Assembly: GCF_901827175.1 (NCBI RefSeq)
Contig: NZ_LR594662.1
Span: 1,240,001-1,304,000 of the forward strand
DNA: 64,000 bases
DNA from: Variovorax sp. RA8
GTDB lineage: Bacteria > Pseudomonadota > Gammaproteobacteria > Burkholderiales > Burkholderiaceae_C
Direction of reading: 5' to 3'
Shown here: piece by piece, positions 9,097-17,186 of the stretch
Numbering within the stretch: position 1 is the first letter of the stretch
How the letters are laid out: every line of letters starts with the position of its first letter
Program-made: the position numbers and the translations under genes
Notes under the pieces: model-generated
Told to the model about the DNA's origin: nothing
Databases searched by the model: none
What the model saw: the letters and a program-made list of their open reading frames with translations, nothing else

Positions 9097-10083
9097 TTAG
9101 TCCAAGCGGATGTTGGTGACGCGGATCACCTCGCCCCACTTGCGGTACTCGTCGGCGTAGAACTGAGCGAACTGCGCCGGCGGCAGGCCGACGGGGGTCA
9201 TGCCCATCTCGGCCCACTTCTTCATCATCTCCGGCGATGCCACGGAGTCTTGCAACGCGGCCGACAGCGTCTGCACGATGGGCTGCGGAGTACCCGGCGG
9301 CGCGAGCAGTGCACCCCAGGATTCGCACACCACGTTGAGGCCTTGTTCGCGCAGCGTTGGAATGTCCTTGATCGACTCGACGCGCTTCGCTGCCGTCGAT
9401 CCGTAGGCCTTCAATCGCGAACGATACTGCGGCGCGACGGCGATGGGTACCGGCATCAGGTCGACTTGGCCGCCCGCAATGGCCTGCAGCGCCGGGCCGG
9501 CACCCTGGTAGGGCACGTGCAGCAGCTTGATGCCCGCCTCACGCGCGAACAACTCCATGACAACATGTAGCGATGATCCGGTGCTTCCACTGCCATAGGT
9601 CAGCTCCTTTTGCTTCGCCAGCGCGATCAAGGCAGAGAGGTTGTCCGCAGGCAGTTCCGCGCGCCCCATCAGCGCGTAGCCCATCTGGGCCGTTCCACCG
9701 AGTTGGACAAAGCGCGCAGAATCGAATCCGACCTTGCGCAGGTGAGGGTACATGCCCTGGGCGTCGAGTCCGCCCAGCAGCAGGGTATAGCCATCGGGCG
9801 CCGCCCGATAAACAAACTCGGAACCGATGGCGCCGCTGGCCCCCGCCTTGTTCTCCACTACCACTGCTTGGCCCAGACGCGTGGAGAGCTGCTGCGCCAG
9901 CAGCCGCCCGGCGATGTCGGAGCCGCCGCCCGCCGGGAACGGCACCACGACGGTGATCGGCCGCGTCGGCTTCCACGCATCCTGCGCCCTCGACACCATC
10001 GGCACCAGGCCGCTGGCTGCGAGGCCAAGCATGTGCAAGGCGGCGCGGCGATTTAACTTCATCGAAGAATGGCTTGGCTTCAT
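9097..10083 (-). CDS. Bug/TctC-type periplasmic solute-binding receptor
   Basis: A 328-residue receptor of the tripartite tricarboxylate transporter family. It has a twin-arginine-like or Sec signal (KLNRRAALHMLGLAASG, cleavage probably near VSRAQ), then RPITVVVPFPAGGGSDIAGR, VVENKAGASGAIGSEFV and the LLHVPYQGAGPALQAIAGGQ segment typical of the family. The start at 10083 is preceded by AGGAG; an upstream in-frame ATG at 10113 lacks such a site. These proteins bind carboxylates in the periplasm. No TctA/TctB membrane genes occur in the window, so it must use a distant permease. Confidence 0.9.
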   Translation of the reverse strand: MKPSHSSMKLNRRAALHMLGLAASGLVPMVSRAQDAWKPTRPITVVVPFPAGGGSDIAGRLLAQQLSTRLGQAVVVENKAGASGAIGSEFVYRAAPDGYTLLLGGLDAQGMYPHLRKVGFDSARFVQLGGTAQMGYALMGRAELPADNLSALIALAKQKELTYGSGSTGSSLHVVMELFAREAGIKLLHVPYQGAGPALQAIAGGQVDLMPVPIAVAPQYRSRLKAYGSTAAKRVESIKDIPTLREQGLNVVCESWGALLAPPGTPQPIVQTLSAALQDSVASPEMMKKWAEMGMTPVGLPPAQFAQFYADEYRKWGEVIRVTNIRLD

Positions 10084-10285
10084 GGGGTGTGTCTCCTGGT
10101 GTCGCCGCTGCATGGACGTTGTTGGCAGGTTGTATTGTCATTATTACTCAAGTACGACTGATGGCAAGTGCGGCAGCCCACTGGAAGTCGCGTACGCGAC
10201 GAATCATGGATGCGATTCCCGGACTCGAGCGCGTGCGCCGTCGCTGAAAAGCGGCGCATCTGGCGATCCGTGGCACCTATGGAAT
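10084..10285. promoter_or_regulatory. Intergenic gap inside the left catabolic operon
   Basis: A 202-base gap between the first gene of the operon (enoyl-CoA hydratase) and the Bug receptor gene. Every other junction in the operon is under 30 bases or overlapping, so an internal promoter is plausible. On the minus strand an A/T-rich stretch near 10130-10150 could hold a -10 element. No clear operator or terminator hairpin was found. Short ORFs here are shadows. Confidence 0.25.
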
Positions 10286-10993
10286 TCATGGGAGTTTCCT
10301 TTCGGCGAGACGACGCGCTTCGGCAGCTGCCAGTTCAAGTTGCTGAAGAATGCTCTGGGCGAGCCAGCTTTTGGTGCTGGCGTAAGCGTCTGCAGGTTGT
10401 GACGCGAGCCGCGTCGCGCATCTGCTGGCCACATCATCCAGGGCAGCGCCCGGCCCTGACGAGACAGCGCCCACACGTGCGTCGCCCGCGGCGCACTTTT
10501 CGCCGCCCAGCACCATGTGCCTGGCCAGCGGAGCGCCACCGCGCCACTGCGCGATCGTCGCGGCGATCGGCGTGGGCATACCCAATGCGACCTCCGGCAA
10601 CGAGAACAATGCCGCGTCGCTGGCGACCAGCACGTCAGCCAGGAAGGCAAGCATGCATCCCGCACCGACCGCGGGCCCTTGCACTGCAGTTACCACGGGC
10701 TTCGGGAAGGCGGCCAGCGCCATCAGCGTCTGGCACAGCGCATCGCGGCGCAACTGCTGCGAGCGCTGCGGCACCGAGTCGATCATCTCCTTCAGGTCCA
10801 CGCCCGCGGAGAACGCATTGCCCTGGCTGGAGAGCAGCACGGCGCCGGTGTTCGCGTCCTCACGCGCGGCCGCCAGCGTCGCCTGGATTGCGCCCAGCAT
10901 GTCCCGGTTCAGCGCGTTGGCCGCCTGCGGACGGTTCAGCCGGATCTCAAGCACCGCGCCACGGCGGGCGGTGGTGATGAAGTCTGTGGTCAT
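10286..10993 (-). CDS. Enoyl-CoA hydratase/isomerase family protein, one catalytic Glu missing
   Basis: A 235-residue crotonase-fold protein, somewhat short for the family (usually about 255-260). The oxyanion-hole segment FSAGVDLKEM and the signature VQGPAVGAGCMLAFLADVL are present, and the second catalytic glutamate can be placed in LPEVALGM. The first catalytic glutamate, normally in GGGCEL, is Met here (GAGCML). The protein may therefore be an isomerase, a different crotonase-type lyase or hydrolase, or inactive. It is the first gene of the left operon and diverges from the IclR gene across a 39-bp gap holding a putative operator. Confidence 0.82.
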   Translation of the reverse strand: MTTDFITTARRGAVLEIRLNRPQAANALNRDMLGAIQATLAAAREDANTGAVLLSSQGNAFSAGVDLKEMIDSVPQRSQQLRRDALCQTLMALAAFPKPVVTAVQGPAVGAGCMLAFLADVLVASDAALFSLPEVALGMPTPIAATIAQWRGGAPLARHMVLGGEKCAAGDARVGAVSSGPGAALDDVASRCATRLASQPADAYASTKSWLAQSILQQLELAAAEARRLAERKLP

Positions 10994-11020
10994 AATTCAC
11001 TGAAATGAAGCGTTAATTCA
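10993..11020. promoter_or_regulatory. Putative IclR operator between hydratase and iclR genes
   Basis: The 39-bp divergent gap contains TAATTCACTG (10993-11002), followed by ATGAA, and then TTAATTCA (11013-11020); TGAA and TTCA half-sites face each other. The same ten-base word TAATTCACTG occurs in a perfect inverted repeat at 21557-21574, upstream of the other two operons of the supercluster. This repetition next to an IclR gene suggests the binding site of that regulator. It is inferred from sequence only. Confidence 0.45.
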
Positions 11021-11032
11021 AAAGGTGCCCAC

Positions 11033-11812
11033 ATGGAAGAGGAGCGTGGCGGTGTCGTGATCGCCCTGGCGCGTGGCCTGTCGATCCTGCAGTGCTTCAC
11101 TGCGGAGCGGCGCGAGCTCGGCCCGACCGATCTGGCGGGCATGCTGGGCCTTCCGCAGCCCACTGTGTGGCGCCTGTGCCAGACGCTCAAGAAGCTGGGC
11201 TTTCTGGTGCCCGGCACCGCGCAGGACAAGCTGTGCATCGGCGAGGCCGTGCTGCGCCTCGGGCATGCGGCTGCCGCCAACACCGGCGTCGTCGAATACG
11301 CCTATCCGATGATGCGCGAGCTGGCACAGCGCTTCGGCGGCTCGGTATCCTTCAGCTCGCGCTTCGGCGCGGACATGCTGATCGTGCAGCGTGCCTCGGG
11401 CGAAGGCATCCTGCAGTTGAACCTGCAGGTGGGGTCGACCTACGAAGTGATGAACTCCGCCGCAGGTTGGGCTTACCTGTGTGGACTGTCCGTGCCCGAG
11501 CGGCGGCAGGTGCTCGAGGACATCCGCATCGAGCGCCCCGCGAAGTTCTCCATCTACCGCCAGAATTTCAAGGAGGCGCTTGCGCAGTACGAGGCCGCTG
11601 GCTACGTGATCGGGTTGGGGAAGATGCACCCGTTGGTGAACGCGGTCGGGGTGCCCGTGGTGTCGCCCGACGGCAAGCGGGTGATGGCGCTGAACCTGGG
11701 CGGCGCCTCCGCCATCCTCACGCCCGAAGTGCTTGGCGGGCCGGCCGCGGAAGCACTCAAGGACCTGGCCAGGCGCATCGGCGCGCGCCTGGGCGTCTCG
11801 GCGGTGCTTTAG
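11033..11812 (+). CDS. IclR family transcriptional regulator
   Basis: A 259-residue IclR-type regulator. The N-terminal winged helix-turn-helix covers about residues 10-70 (ALARGLSILQCF, LGPTDLAGMLGLPQPTVWRLCQTL), and the GAF-like effector domain follows (VSFSSRFGADMLIVQRASG, NSAAGWAYLCGL, ALAQYEAAGYVIG, VNAVGVPVVSPDGKRVMALNL). It is the only plus-strand gene between two long minus-strand operons, and it is divergent from the enoyl-CoA hydratase gene. It probably controls the whole 26-kb supercluster, including its own promoter, through the TAATTCACTG sites. Its effector is probably a pathway acid. Confidence 0.9.
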   Translation: MEEERGGVVIALARGLSILQCFTAERRELGPTDLAGMLGLPQPTVWRLCQTLKKLGFLVPGTAQDKLCIGEAVLRLGHAAAANTGVVEYAYPMMRELAQRFGGSVSFSSRFGADMLIVQRASGEGILQLNLQVGSTYEVMNSAAGWAYLCGLSVPERRQVLEDIRIERPAKFSIYRQNFKEALAQYEAAGYVIGLGKMHPLVNAVGVPVVSPDGKRVMALNLGGASAILTPEVLGGPAAEALKDLARRIGARLGVSAVL

Positions 11813-11840
11813 GTCGCCGCAGGCCCGGGCGCCCACGCCG

Positions 11841-12986
11841 TCAGAGCGAAGCACCGAGCAGTGCCGTCGTCTGGCTGGCCAGGCGCCCGCCATTGCCGTG
11901 GCAAAGCACGACCTCCGCATCTGCCACCTGCCTGTCACCCGCGGTCCCGCGAATCTGCCGCGCGCCTTCGATCAGCGTGAAGATGCCGTACTGCCCCGGA
12001 TGACAGCAAGACAGCCCGCCGCCGTTGGTGTTCACCGGCAAGCTGCCGCCGGGCGCGATGCGGCCGTCCTGCACGAAGCGGCCGCCCTCGCCCTTGGAAC
12101 AGAAGCCGAGGTCTTCCAACGCCAGGATCACGTTGATGGTGAACGCGTCATAGATCTGCAGCACGTCGACATCCGGCGGCTGCAGCCCCGCCATCCTGAA
12201 CGCGGCGGGCCCCGACTGCGTGGCCGCGGTGCGCGTGAAATTCTCCAGCTGGTCGATCTGCATGTGCCAGTGCGCGATGCCGCCGCCCAGGAGGTAAGCG
12301 GGTTTTTGCGGCAGGTCCCGTGCGTGCTCCGAGCGCACCATCACCACCGCGCCCGCGCCGTCGGTCACCAGGCAGCAGTCGCGCACCGTCAGCGGGTCGC
12401 TCACCATGCGCGCGGACAGCACCTCGTCTACCGTAATCGGCTTGCGCATGAAGGCTTCGGGATTGAGCGCCGCCCATTCGCGCGAAGCCACCGCCACCGA
12501 CGCCAACTGCTCGCGCGTGGTGCCGAACTCGTGCATGTGCCGCGCGGTGGCCAGCGCGAAGCTGGTGATCGGGTGGAGGGGCCTGTAGGGCGTCTCGTAG
12601 TCCTGCGAGCCTCCCTTGGCCTGCAGCTTGCCCAGTGCGGTGCGCTGGTTGCTGCCGTAGCAGATCAGCGCCACATTGCACAGCCCGGCCTGCAACGCCA
12701 TGGCCGCGGTGAGCGCGTAGCCGAGGAAGGCGGAGCCACCGATGCTGGAACTTTCGGAGTAGGACGGCTTCAGCCCCAGGTATTCGCCCACCGAGAGCGC
12801 CGGATGCGAATGCGCCGAGGTGTTGCAGAAGAGGCCGTCTACATCGCTCATGCGCAATCCCGCATCCGCGACTGCCGCATGCGCGGCCTGCCCGAGTAGC
12901 TCCAGGGCGCTGTAGCCCGGCGCTTCCCCGATGCCGGCCACTCCGACGCCGGCGATGGCGGCCACGCCGCGAAGACTGCCGTTCAT
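11841..12986 (-). CDS. Ltp2-like thiolase-fold protein (possible retro-aldolase)
   Basis: A 381-residue thiolase-superfamily protein of the SCP-x/lipid-transfer branch: IAGVGVAGIGEAPG at the start, ALTAAMALQAG in the middle, YDAFTINVILALEDLGFC and LPVNTNGGGLSCCHPG near the end. The position of the thiolase nucleophile, normally a Cys in the first domain, reads SIGGSAFLGYA, without Cys. The adjacent DUF35 gene overlaps it by four bases (12983-12986). In steroid side-chain degradation the Ltp2-type protein plus a DUF35 partner performs retro-aldol cleavage of a beta-hydroxyacyl-CoA, and the same may hold here. The annotation as acetyl-CoA acetyltransferase would be misleading. Confidence 0.82.
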   Translation of the reverse strand: MNGSLRGVAAIAGVGVAGIGEAPGYSALELLGQAAHAAVADAGLRMSDVDGLFCNTSAHSHPALSVGEYLGLKPSYSESSSIGGSAFLGYALTAAMALQAGLCNVALICYGSNQRTALGKLQAKGGSQDYETPYRPLHPITSFALATARHMHEFGTTREQLASVAVASREWAALNPEAFMRKPITVDEVLSARMVSDPLTVRDCCLVTDGAGAVVMVRSEHARDLPQKPAYLLGGGIAHWHMQIDQLENFTRTAATQSGPAAFRMAGLQPPDVDVLQIYDAFTINVILALEDLGFCSKGEGGRFVQDGRIAPGGSLPVNTNGGGLSCCHPGQYGIFTLIEGARQIRGTAGDRQVADAEVVLCHGNGGRLASQTTALLGASL

Positions 12987-13375
12987 GCGCCCTCCTCACA
13001 CAGGTCGAACACGAGGATCGCGCCAGCGCCTTCGTCCGCGATGCGCGCCGCCACGCGCGCGCCGATGCGCACCTGCTCGGGCGGTACGCCTTCCACGCGC
13101 GTCATCATGCGCGGGCCCTCGTCCAGCTCCACCACGGACACGTTGTGGTTGCCGCCGTCCTCAGGTTTGCGACGCACGACGGTGGTGGAGTAGACGGTGG
13201 CGCGGCCGCTCGGTGCGACCCACCGCACCGCGTCGCTGCCGCAATGGCGGCACAACATCCGCGGATAGAAGAAGTGCTTGCTGCAGGCTTCGCAGCGCTG
13301 GATTTCGAAGACGCCCTCTCCCAGCCGCTGGCGATAGGCAGCTTCCGGGCCGGCGGCCGGGGGGTTGTCGTTCAT
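12983..13375 (-). CDS. DUF35 OB-fold protein with N-terminal zinc ribbon
   Basis: A 130-residue protein with a rubredoxin-like zinc ribbon (CEACSKHFFYPRMLCRHC at about residues 28-45, four cysteines as C-x2-C and C-x2-C) followed by a DUF35 OB-fold (GRATVYSTTVVRR, VVELDEGPRMMTRVEG). These proteins bind acyl-CoA and partner thiolase-fold or hydratase proteins. Its stop overlaps the start of the thiolase gene, and it begins ten bases after the PrpF gene. It is most likely the obligate partner of the Ltp2-like protein downstream. Confidence 0.88.
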   Translation of the reverse strand: MNDNPPAAGPEAAYRQRLGEGVFEIQRCEACSKHFFYPRMLCRHCGSDAVRWVAPSGRATVYSTTVVRRKPEDGGNHNVSVVELDEGPRMMTRVEGVPPEQVRIGARVAARIADEGAGAILVFDLCEEGA

Positions 13376-13385
13376 GGAGAATTCC

Positions 13386-14558
13386 TCAGGTGAACTCGGA
13401 TGGAATGAAGATGTCGCCGTCCATGAGGCGCCTGGCCGAACGGCTCAGCGACACGCTGGCCACGTGCCATCGGCCCGAGACCTGCATGCACTGCGCAGCG
13501 ATGCGCGCCTTGCCCGACGGATGGCCGAACCAGGCCGGCATTTCGCGGATGCCCAGGCGCTGCGGCACCGTGCCGGGCACCGAAAGCGCGGCCGCCAGCG
13601 CGACTGCGCCGGTCCCGGTCATGGCGTGGTGCAACACACCCATGGACAGGATGCGGGCGAGCAACTGCACGTCCCCGCGCGGCACCCGCGCGCCGTTCGA
13701 CGCGGTGTAATCCTGCGGCGCGGCGACGAAGGCGAGCTTGGGCACATGCTGGTGGCGTGCGGACGCAGTCCGCACGTCGGGCGCGATGCCCATGGCCACG
13801 GCGCCATGGGCGCGGATGGCTTCCAGCCGCGCCAGCAACTGCGCATCGCCATTCAGGTCCGCCTGCAGCTCAGTCCCGCGCAAGCCCAGGCGGGCCGCAT
13901 CGACGAAGATGGTGGGGTTGCCGGCATTGATGTACGTGGCCTCGATGCAGCCCTCGCCAGGAACCTTGAGCAGTTCCACCACGCGGCCCGTGGGGAACAG
14001 CGATTCGCCGCTGCCCGGCTCTATGAAATCCAGTTCCACCTCCGCCGCCGGGAAGGTGACCCCAGCGAGCTGGAAGTCGCCCAGCTCCACCACATTGCCT
14101 GCCGCCATGGGCACGCGCGCGACGATCAGCTTCTGCAGGTTGGTTTGCCAGATGCGGACCTGCGCCACGCCATCGGCCGGCGCATTGACAAGGCCGCGCG
14201 CGATCGCGAAGGGGCCCACGGCGGCAGTGAGGTTGCCGCAGTTGCCTCCCCAGTCCACATGGTCCCCGTTGACGGGCACCTGCCCGAAGGTGTAGTCCAC
14301 ATCGCAGCCGGACTGCCGGCTGCGCGCCACGATCACCACCTTGCTGGTGCTGGAGGTCGCGCCGCCCATGCCGTCGATCTGCTTGCCGTAGGCGTCCGGG
14401 CTGCCCACCACGCGCTGGAAAAAGCGGTCGCGCGCGGCCGCATCGCTGCGCACGCGCGTGGGCAGGTCGTCGGCGAGGAAGAAGGTGCCCTTGCTCGTGC
14501 CGCCACGCATATAGGTGGCGCGCACGCGCACCTGCCGCGGCGGACGACTATTGGGCAC
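13386..14558 (-). CDS. PrpF family isomerase (second paralogue)
   Basis: A 390-residue PrpF protein with YMRGGTSKGTFFLADD near the N-terminus, MGGATSSTSKVVIVARSR, the cysteine loop GGNCGNLTAAVGPFAI and the C-terminal LSRSARRLMDGDIF. It differs clearly from the other two copies in the window, which share the GDCAIAGVPGT segment. No ATG fits the expected N-terminus. A GTG at 14558, overlapping the end of the enoyl-CoA hydratase gene by 11 bases, gives a normal length. Translational coupling is likely. It presumably shifts a double bond in an unsaturated carboxylate of the pathway. Confidence 0.85.
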   Translation of the reverse strand: MPNSRPPRQVRVRATYMRGGTSKGTFFLADDLPTRVRSDAAARDRFFQRVVGSPDAYGKQIDGMGGATSSTSKVVIVARSRQSGCDVDYTFGQVPVNGDHVDWGGNCGNLTAAVGPFAIARGLVNAPADGVAQVRIWQTNLQKLIVARVPMAAGNVVELGDFQLAGVTFPAAEVELDFIEPGSGESLFPTGRVVELLKVPGEGCIEATYINAGNPTIFVDAARLGLRGTELQADLNGDAQLLARLEAIRAHGAVAMGIAPDVRTASARHQHVPKLAFVAAPQDYTASNGARVPRGDVQLLARILSMGVLHHAMTGTGAVALAAALSVPGTVPQRLGIREMPAWFGHPSGKARIAAQCMQVSGRWHVASVSLSRSARRLMDGDIFIPSEFT

Positions 14559-15312
14559 GCCAGAAGCGCTCGTAATCGGGCGCCCTCTTCTCGACGAAGG
14601 CGGTGGTGCCCTCCTTGCGCTCGTGCGGGTTGGAGCGGCTGCGACCCGACCGTGCCCAGGCCCAGTCGACCGCGATCCAGCGCTCGAACTGCGCCTTGGC
14701 CTCGGCGATGCCGGTCGGCGGTGCGCTCGCGACGATGCTGTCGGCCAGCGCGCACGCGGCGTCTTCCAGCACCTCGGGCTCGGTGACCGCATGCACCAGG
14801 CCAATCTGCTGCGCCTCCTGCGCGGGCAGCTTGCGGCGCGTGAACGCGAGTGCCTTGGCGCGGGTCACGCCGATGAACGCCGGCAGCCGCGCGAGCGCCG
14901 TGTTCGGCAGCACGCCATGGCCCAGTTCGGGCAGCACGAAGAATGCCTTGGTGGAAGCCATGATCGCATCGCAGCACAGCGTCAACTCGAAGCCGCCGCC
15001 GTAGGCGCCGCCGTTGACCGCGGCGATCACGGGACGTGTCTCGCGCGTGAGGGCCTCGAATAGGTCGAACGGGCTGCCCGGGGGAGCGGTCTTGCTTTCC
15101 GCGCTCTCCTTGCTCATGGCGGCAAGATCGGCGCCGGCGCTGAACACCGAAGACGCGGACATCAGCACCACGGCGCGTACACCTTCGGCACGGCTGGCGC
15201 GGATGGCCTCGATGGCCTCGGCCACCAGCTGTACCGACAGCGCATTGCGCCGCTCGTGATCACAGAAGGTCAGGACTAGCACGTCGCCGCGCCGCTTGGT
15301 GGAAATCATCAT
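14548..15312 (-). CDS. Enoyl-CoA hydratase/isomerase with both catalytic glutamates
   Basis: A 254-residue crotonase-family protein. The oxyanion segment FSAGADLAAM, the signature AAVNGGAYGGGFELTLCCDA with the first catalytic Glu, and LPELGHGVLP with the second are all present, in contrast to the paralogue at 10286. The ATG at 15312 overlaps the stop of the alpha/beta-fold gene (ATGA, 15309-15312). The C-terminus (KEGTTAFVEKRAPDY) is typical for hydratases. It would supply the beta-hydroxyacyl-CoA that an Ltp2/DUF35 retro-aldolase could cleave. Confidence 0.9.
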   Translation of the reverse strand: MMISTKRRGDVLVLTFCDHERRNALSVQLVAEAIEAIRASRAEGVRAVVLMSASSVFSAGADLAAMSKESAESKTAPPGSPFDLFEALTRETRPVIAAVNGGAYGGGFELTLCCDAIMASTKAFFVLPELGHGVLPNTALARLPAFIGVTRAKALAFTRRKLPAQEAQQIGLVHAVTEPEVLEDAACALADSIVASAPPTGIAEAKAQFERWIAVDWAWARSGRSRSNPHERKEGTTAFVEKRAPDYERFWRAQ

Positions 15313-16199
15313 GGCTGACTCCCTGCAGTGGGATGAAGGAAGGGAAGGATGGCGTCCGCAAACTCCTGCGGACGCCTCTCGAGCGCGAGTCCGTCGCATT
15401 CGACGAGTTGCGCGGCGACGCTGCCCGTGATCAGGCTGGACACGCGAGCCGCCTGGCCGCCAATGTGCTTTTCCTGCGCGGTGAGCAGCTCCAGCACCAG
15501 CGTGGGCACGCGGATGCGCTGGTAGGCCGCCGCGAGGTCATACGCCAGCACGGCTTCATATACCGGCACGCAGCTGCGCCAGCCCTGCACGTAATCGATG
15601 GTGCGCGCTTCCGCGTTCTCGATGTCGGATTCGCGCACCTCGGCGCCGTGCAGCACGGTCTTGGGCCACCAGATCTCGAAGGCATTGACCTGCGCGTTCA
15701 GCCAGTCGCGCAGCAGGTGGGCGCCATCGGGCGCGCTGGCGTAGTGGTTCTTGTACTTGGCGAACCACGGCTGGATCGCCGCGCTGCGGCCCTCCGCCTC
15801 GGGGATGATGCTGTGCGACTGTCCCGCAATCACCAGGCGCCGCACGCGCTGCGGATGGTTGGCCGCGAGCGCCGCAGCCAGCTTGTTGCCGGTGTGCAGA
15901 CCGAACACATCCGTCTGCGCGATGCCCAGCGCGTCCAAGACATCGCGCATGCAGTCCGCGAGCACCTCGATGCTCAAGCGCTGCGGCAAGGCATGCGAGT
16001 TGCCGAAGCCCGGCATGTCGACCGCGATCGCGCGACAGTGCGGCGCCAGGAGCACCATCAGGCGCAGATAGCAGCGGTGCGTGCGCGGCGTGGCGCTGAA
16101 CAGCAGCAGCGGCATGCCCTCGCCCGCCTCGGCATAGTGGACCTGCCCCGCGGGCGTGTCCGCGTAGGCCTTGCGGACCTTGCAACGATCAATTGGCAC
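15309..16199 (-). CDS. Alpha/beta-hydrolase-fold protein with a GxHxG elbow (paralogue)
   Basis: A 296-residue paralogue of the protein at 8213, with the same gene order near a Bug receptor. Shared features are MPLLLFSATPRTHR, the elbow DVFGLHTGNKLAAALA (His in the nucleophile place), SHSIIPE, IWWPKTVLHGAEV and DYVQGWR. No Asp follows PTLVLELLTAQ, and no C-terminal GH motif is found. Because two diverged copies keep the same unusual residues, the substitution is not a random defect. The start overlaps the Bug gene by 11 bases. Confidence 0.8.
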   Translation of the reverse strand: MPIDRCKVRKAYADTPAGQVHYAEAGEGMPLLLFSATPRTHRCYLRLMVLLAPHCRAIAVDMPGFGNSHALPQRLSIEVLADCMRDVLDALGIAQTDVFGLHTGNKLAAALAANHPQRVRRLVIAGQSHSIIPEAEGRSAAIQPWFAKYKNHYASAPDGAHLLRDWLNAQVNAFEIWWPKTVLHGAEVRESDIENAEARTIDYVQGWRSCVPVYEAVLAYDLAAAYQRIRVPTLVLELLTAQEKHIGGQAARVSSLITGSVAAQLVECDGLALERRPQEFADAILPFLHPTAGSQP

Positions 16200-17163
16200 G
16201 GATACCGCCCTCCCGGATCACCTGGCCGTACTTGGCGATGTCCTTCTGCAGCACGCTGCGAAACTCCGCGGGCGTTGTGCCCACCGGCGTGATACCCAGC
16301 GTGTCGAACTTGTTGCGCACGTCGGGCGTGGCCAGGCTGGCGTTCACCGTCGTGGCGATCTTTTGTGCCAAGCCGGGCGGCATGTTGGCAGGGCCGAGAA
16401 GGCCCCACCACACGGTGATGTCGAATCCCGGCAGGCCACCCTCGGCCATGGTGGGCACCTCGGGCAACTCCCGAATGCGCTTGTTCGAGGTCACGCCGAT
16501 AGGTCGCAGCTTGCCGGCCTTGATGTGCGGCAAAGCCGAAGGCAGCGGCTCGAACATCATGGTGACCTGTCCGCCTAGCAGGTCGGTCATGGCGGGCGCC
16601 GAGCCCTTGTAGGGCACGTGTGTGATGTCGGCCTTGGACATCTGACGCAGCATCTCGCCCGCGAGGTGCGGGCTGGATCCAGCGCCCGTGGATGCGAACG
16701 ACAACTTGCCCGCCTGCGAGCGCGCCGTGGCCAGCAGTTCCGTAAGATTCTTCGCAGGCTGGTCGTTGCGCACGATCAGCACCAGGGTGCTTTCGCCTAC
16801 CAGCGTGATCGGCGTGAAATCCTTGTCCGCGTCGAAGGGCAGCTTCTCGTACAGCGCGTTCACCATGGAATGCGTGGTCGCGTTCATGATCAGCGTGTGT
16901 CCGTCGGCATGCGCCTTCGCGACGAAGTCGCTGCCGATGGTCCCGCTCGCCCCGGGGCGGTTTTCCACGATCACCGGCTGATCGGTGGCCACATTGATCT
17001 TCTGCGCGATGGCGCGGGCGATGATGTCGTTGGGCCCGCCCGCGGGATAGCCCACGACGATCTTCACCATCTTGGTGGGCCAGTTCGCGGCCGGCGCTTG
17101 CTCGAGCGCGAACGCCGTCCAGACCATGCACGCGGCAGCAATGCCAAGCAAGAGTTTTTTCAT
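16189..17163 (-). CDS. Bug/TctC-type periplasmic solute-binding receptor
   Basis: A 324-residue receptor with a clean signal peptide (MKKLLLGIAAACMVWTAFA) and the family motifs KIVVGYPAGGPNDIIAR, VIVENRPGASGTIGSDFV, THVPYKGSAPAMTDLLGGQV and WWGLLGPANMPPGLAQKIA. It lies 23 bp after the acyl-CoA dehydrogenase gene in the second minus-strand operon. It should capture a carboxylate in the periplasm for a tripartite transporter whose membrane subunits are not in the window. Confidence 0.9.
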   Translation of the reverse strand: MKKLLLGIAAACMVWTAFALEQAPAANWPTKMVKIVVGYPAGGPNDIIARAIAQKINVATDQPVIVENRPGASGTIGSDFVAKAHADGHTLIMNATTHSMVNALYEKLPFDADKDFTPITLVGESTLVLIVRNDQPAKNLTELLATARSQAGKLSFASTGAGSSPHLAGEMLRQMSKADITHVPYKGSAPAMTDLLGGQVTMMFEPLPSALPHIKAGKLRPIGVTSNKRIRELPEVPTMAEGGLPGFDITVWWGLLGPANMPPGLAQKIATTVNASLATPDVRNKFDTLGITPVGTTPAEFRSVLQKDIAKYGQVIREGGIRAN

Positions 17164-17186
17164 GTCGTGTCTCCTGGACGGGTGCG

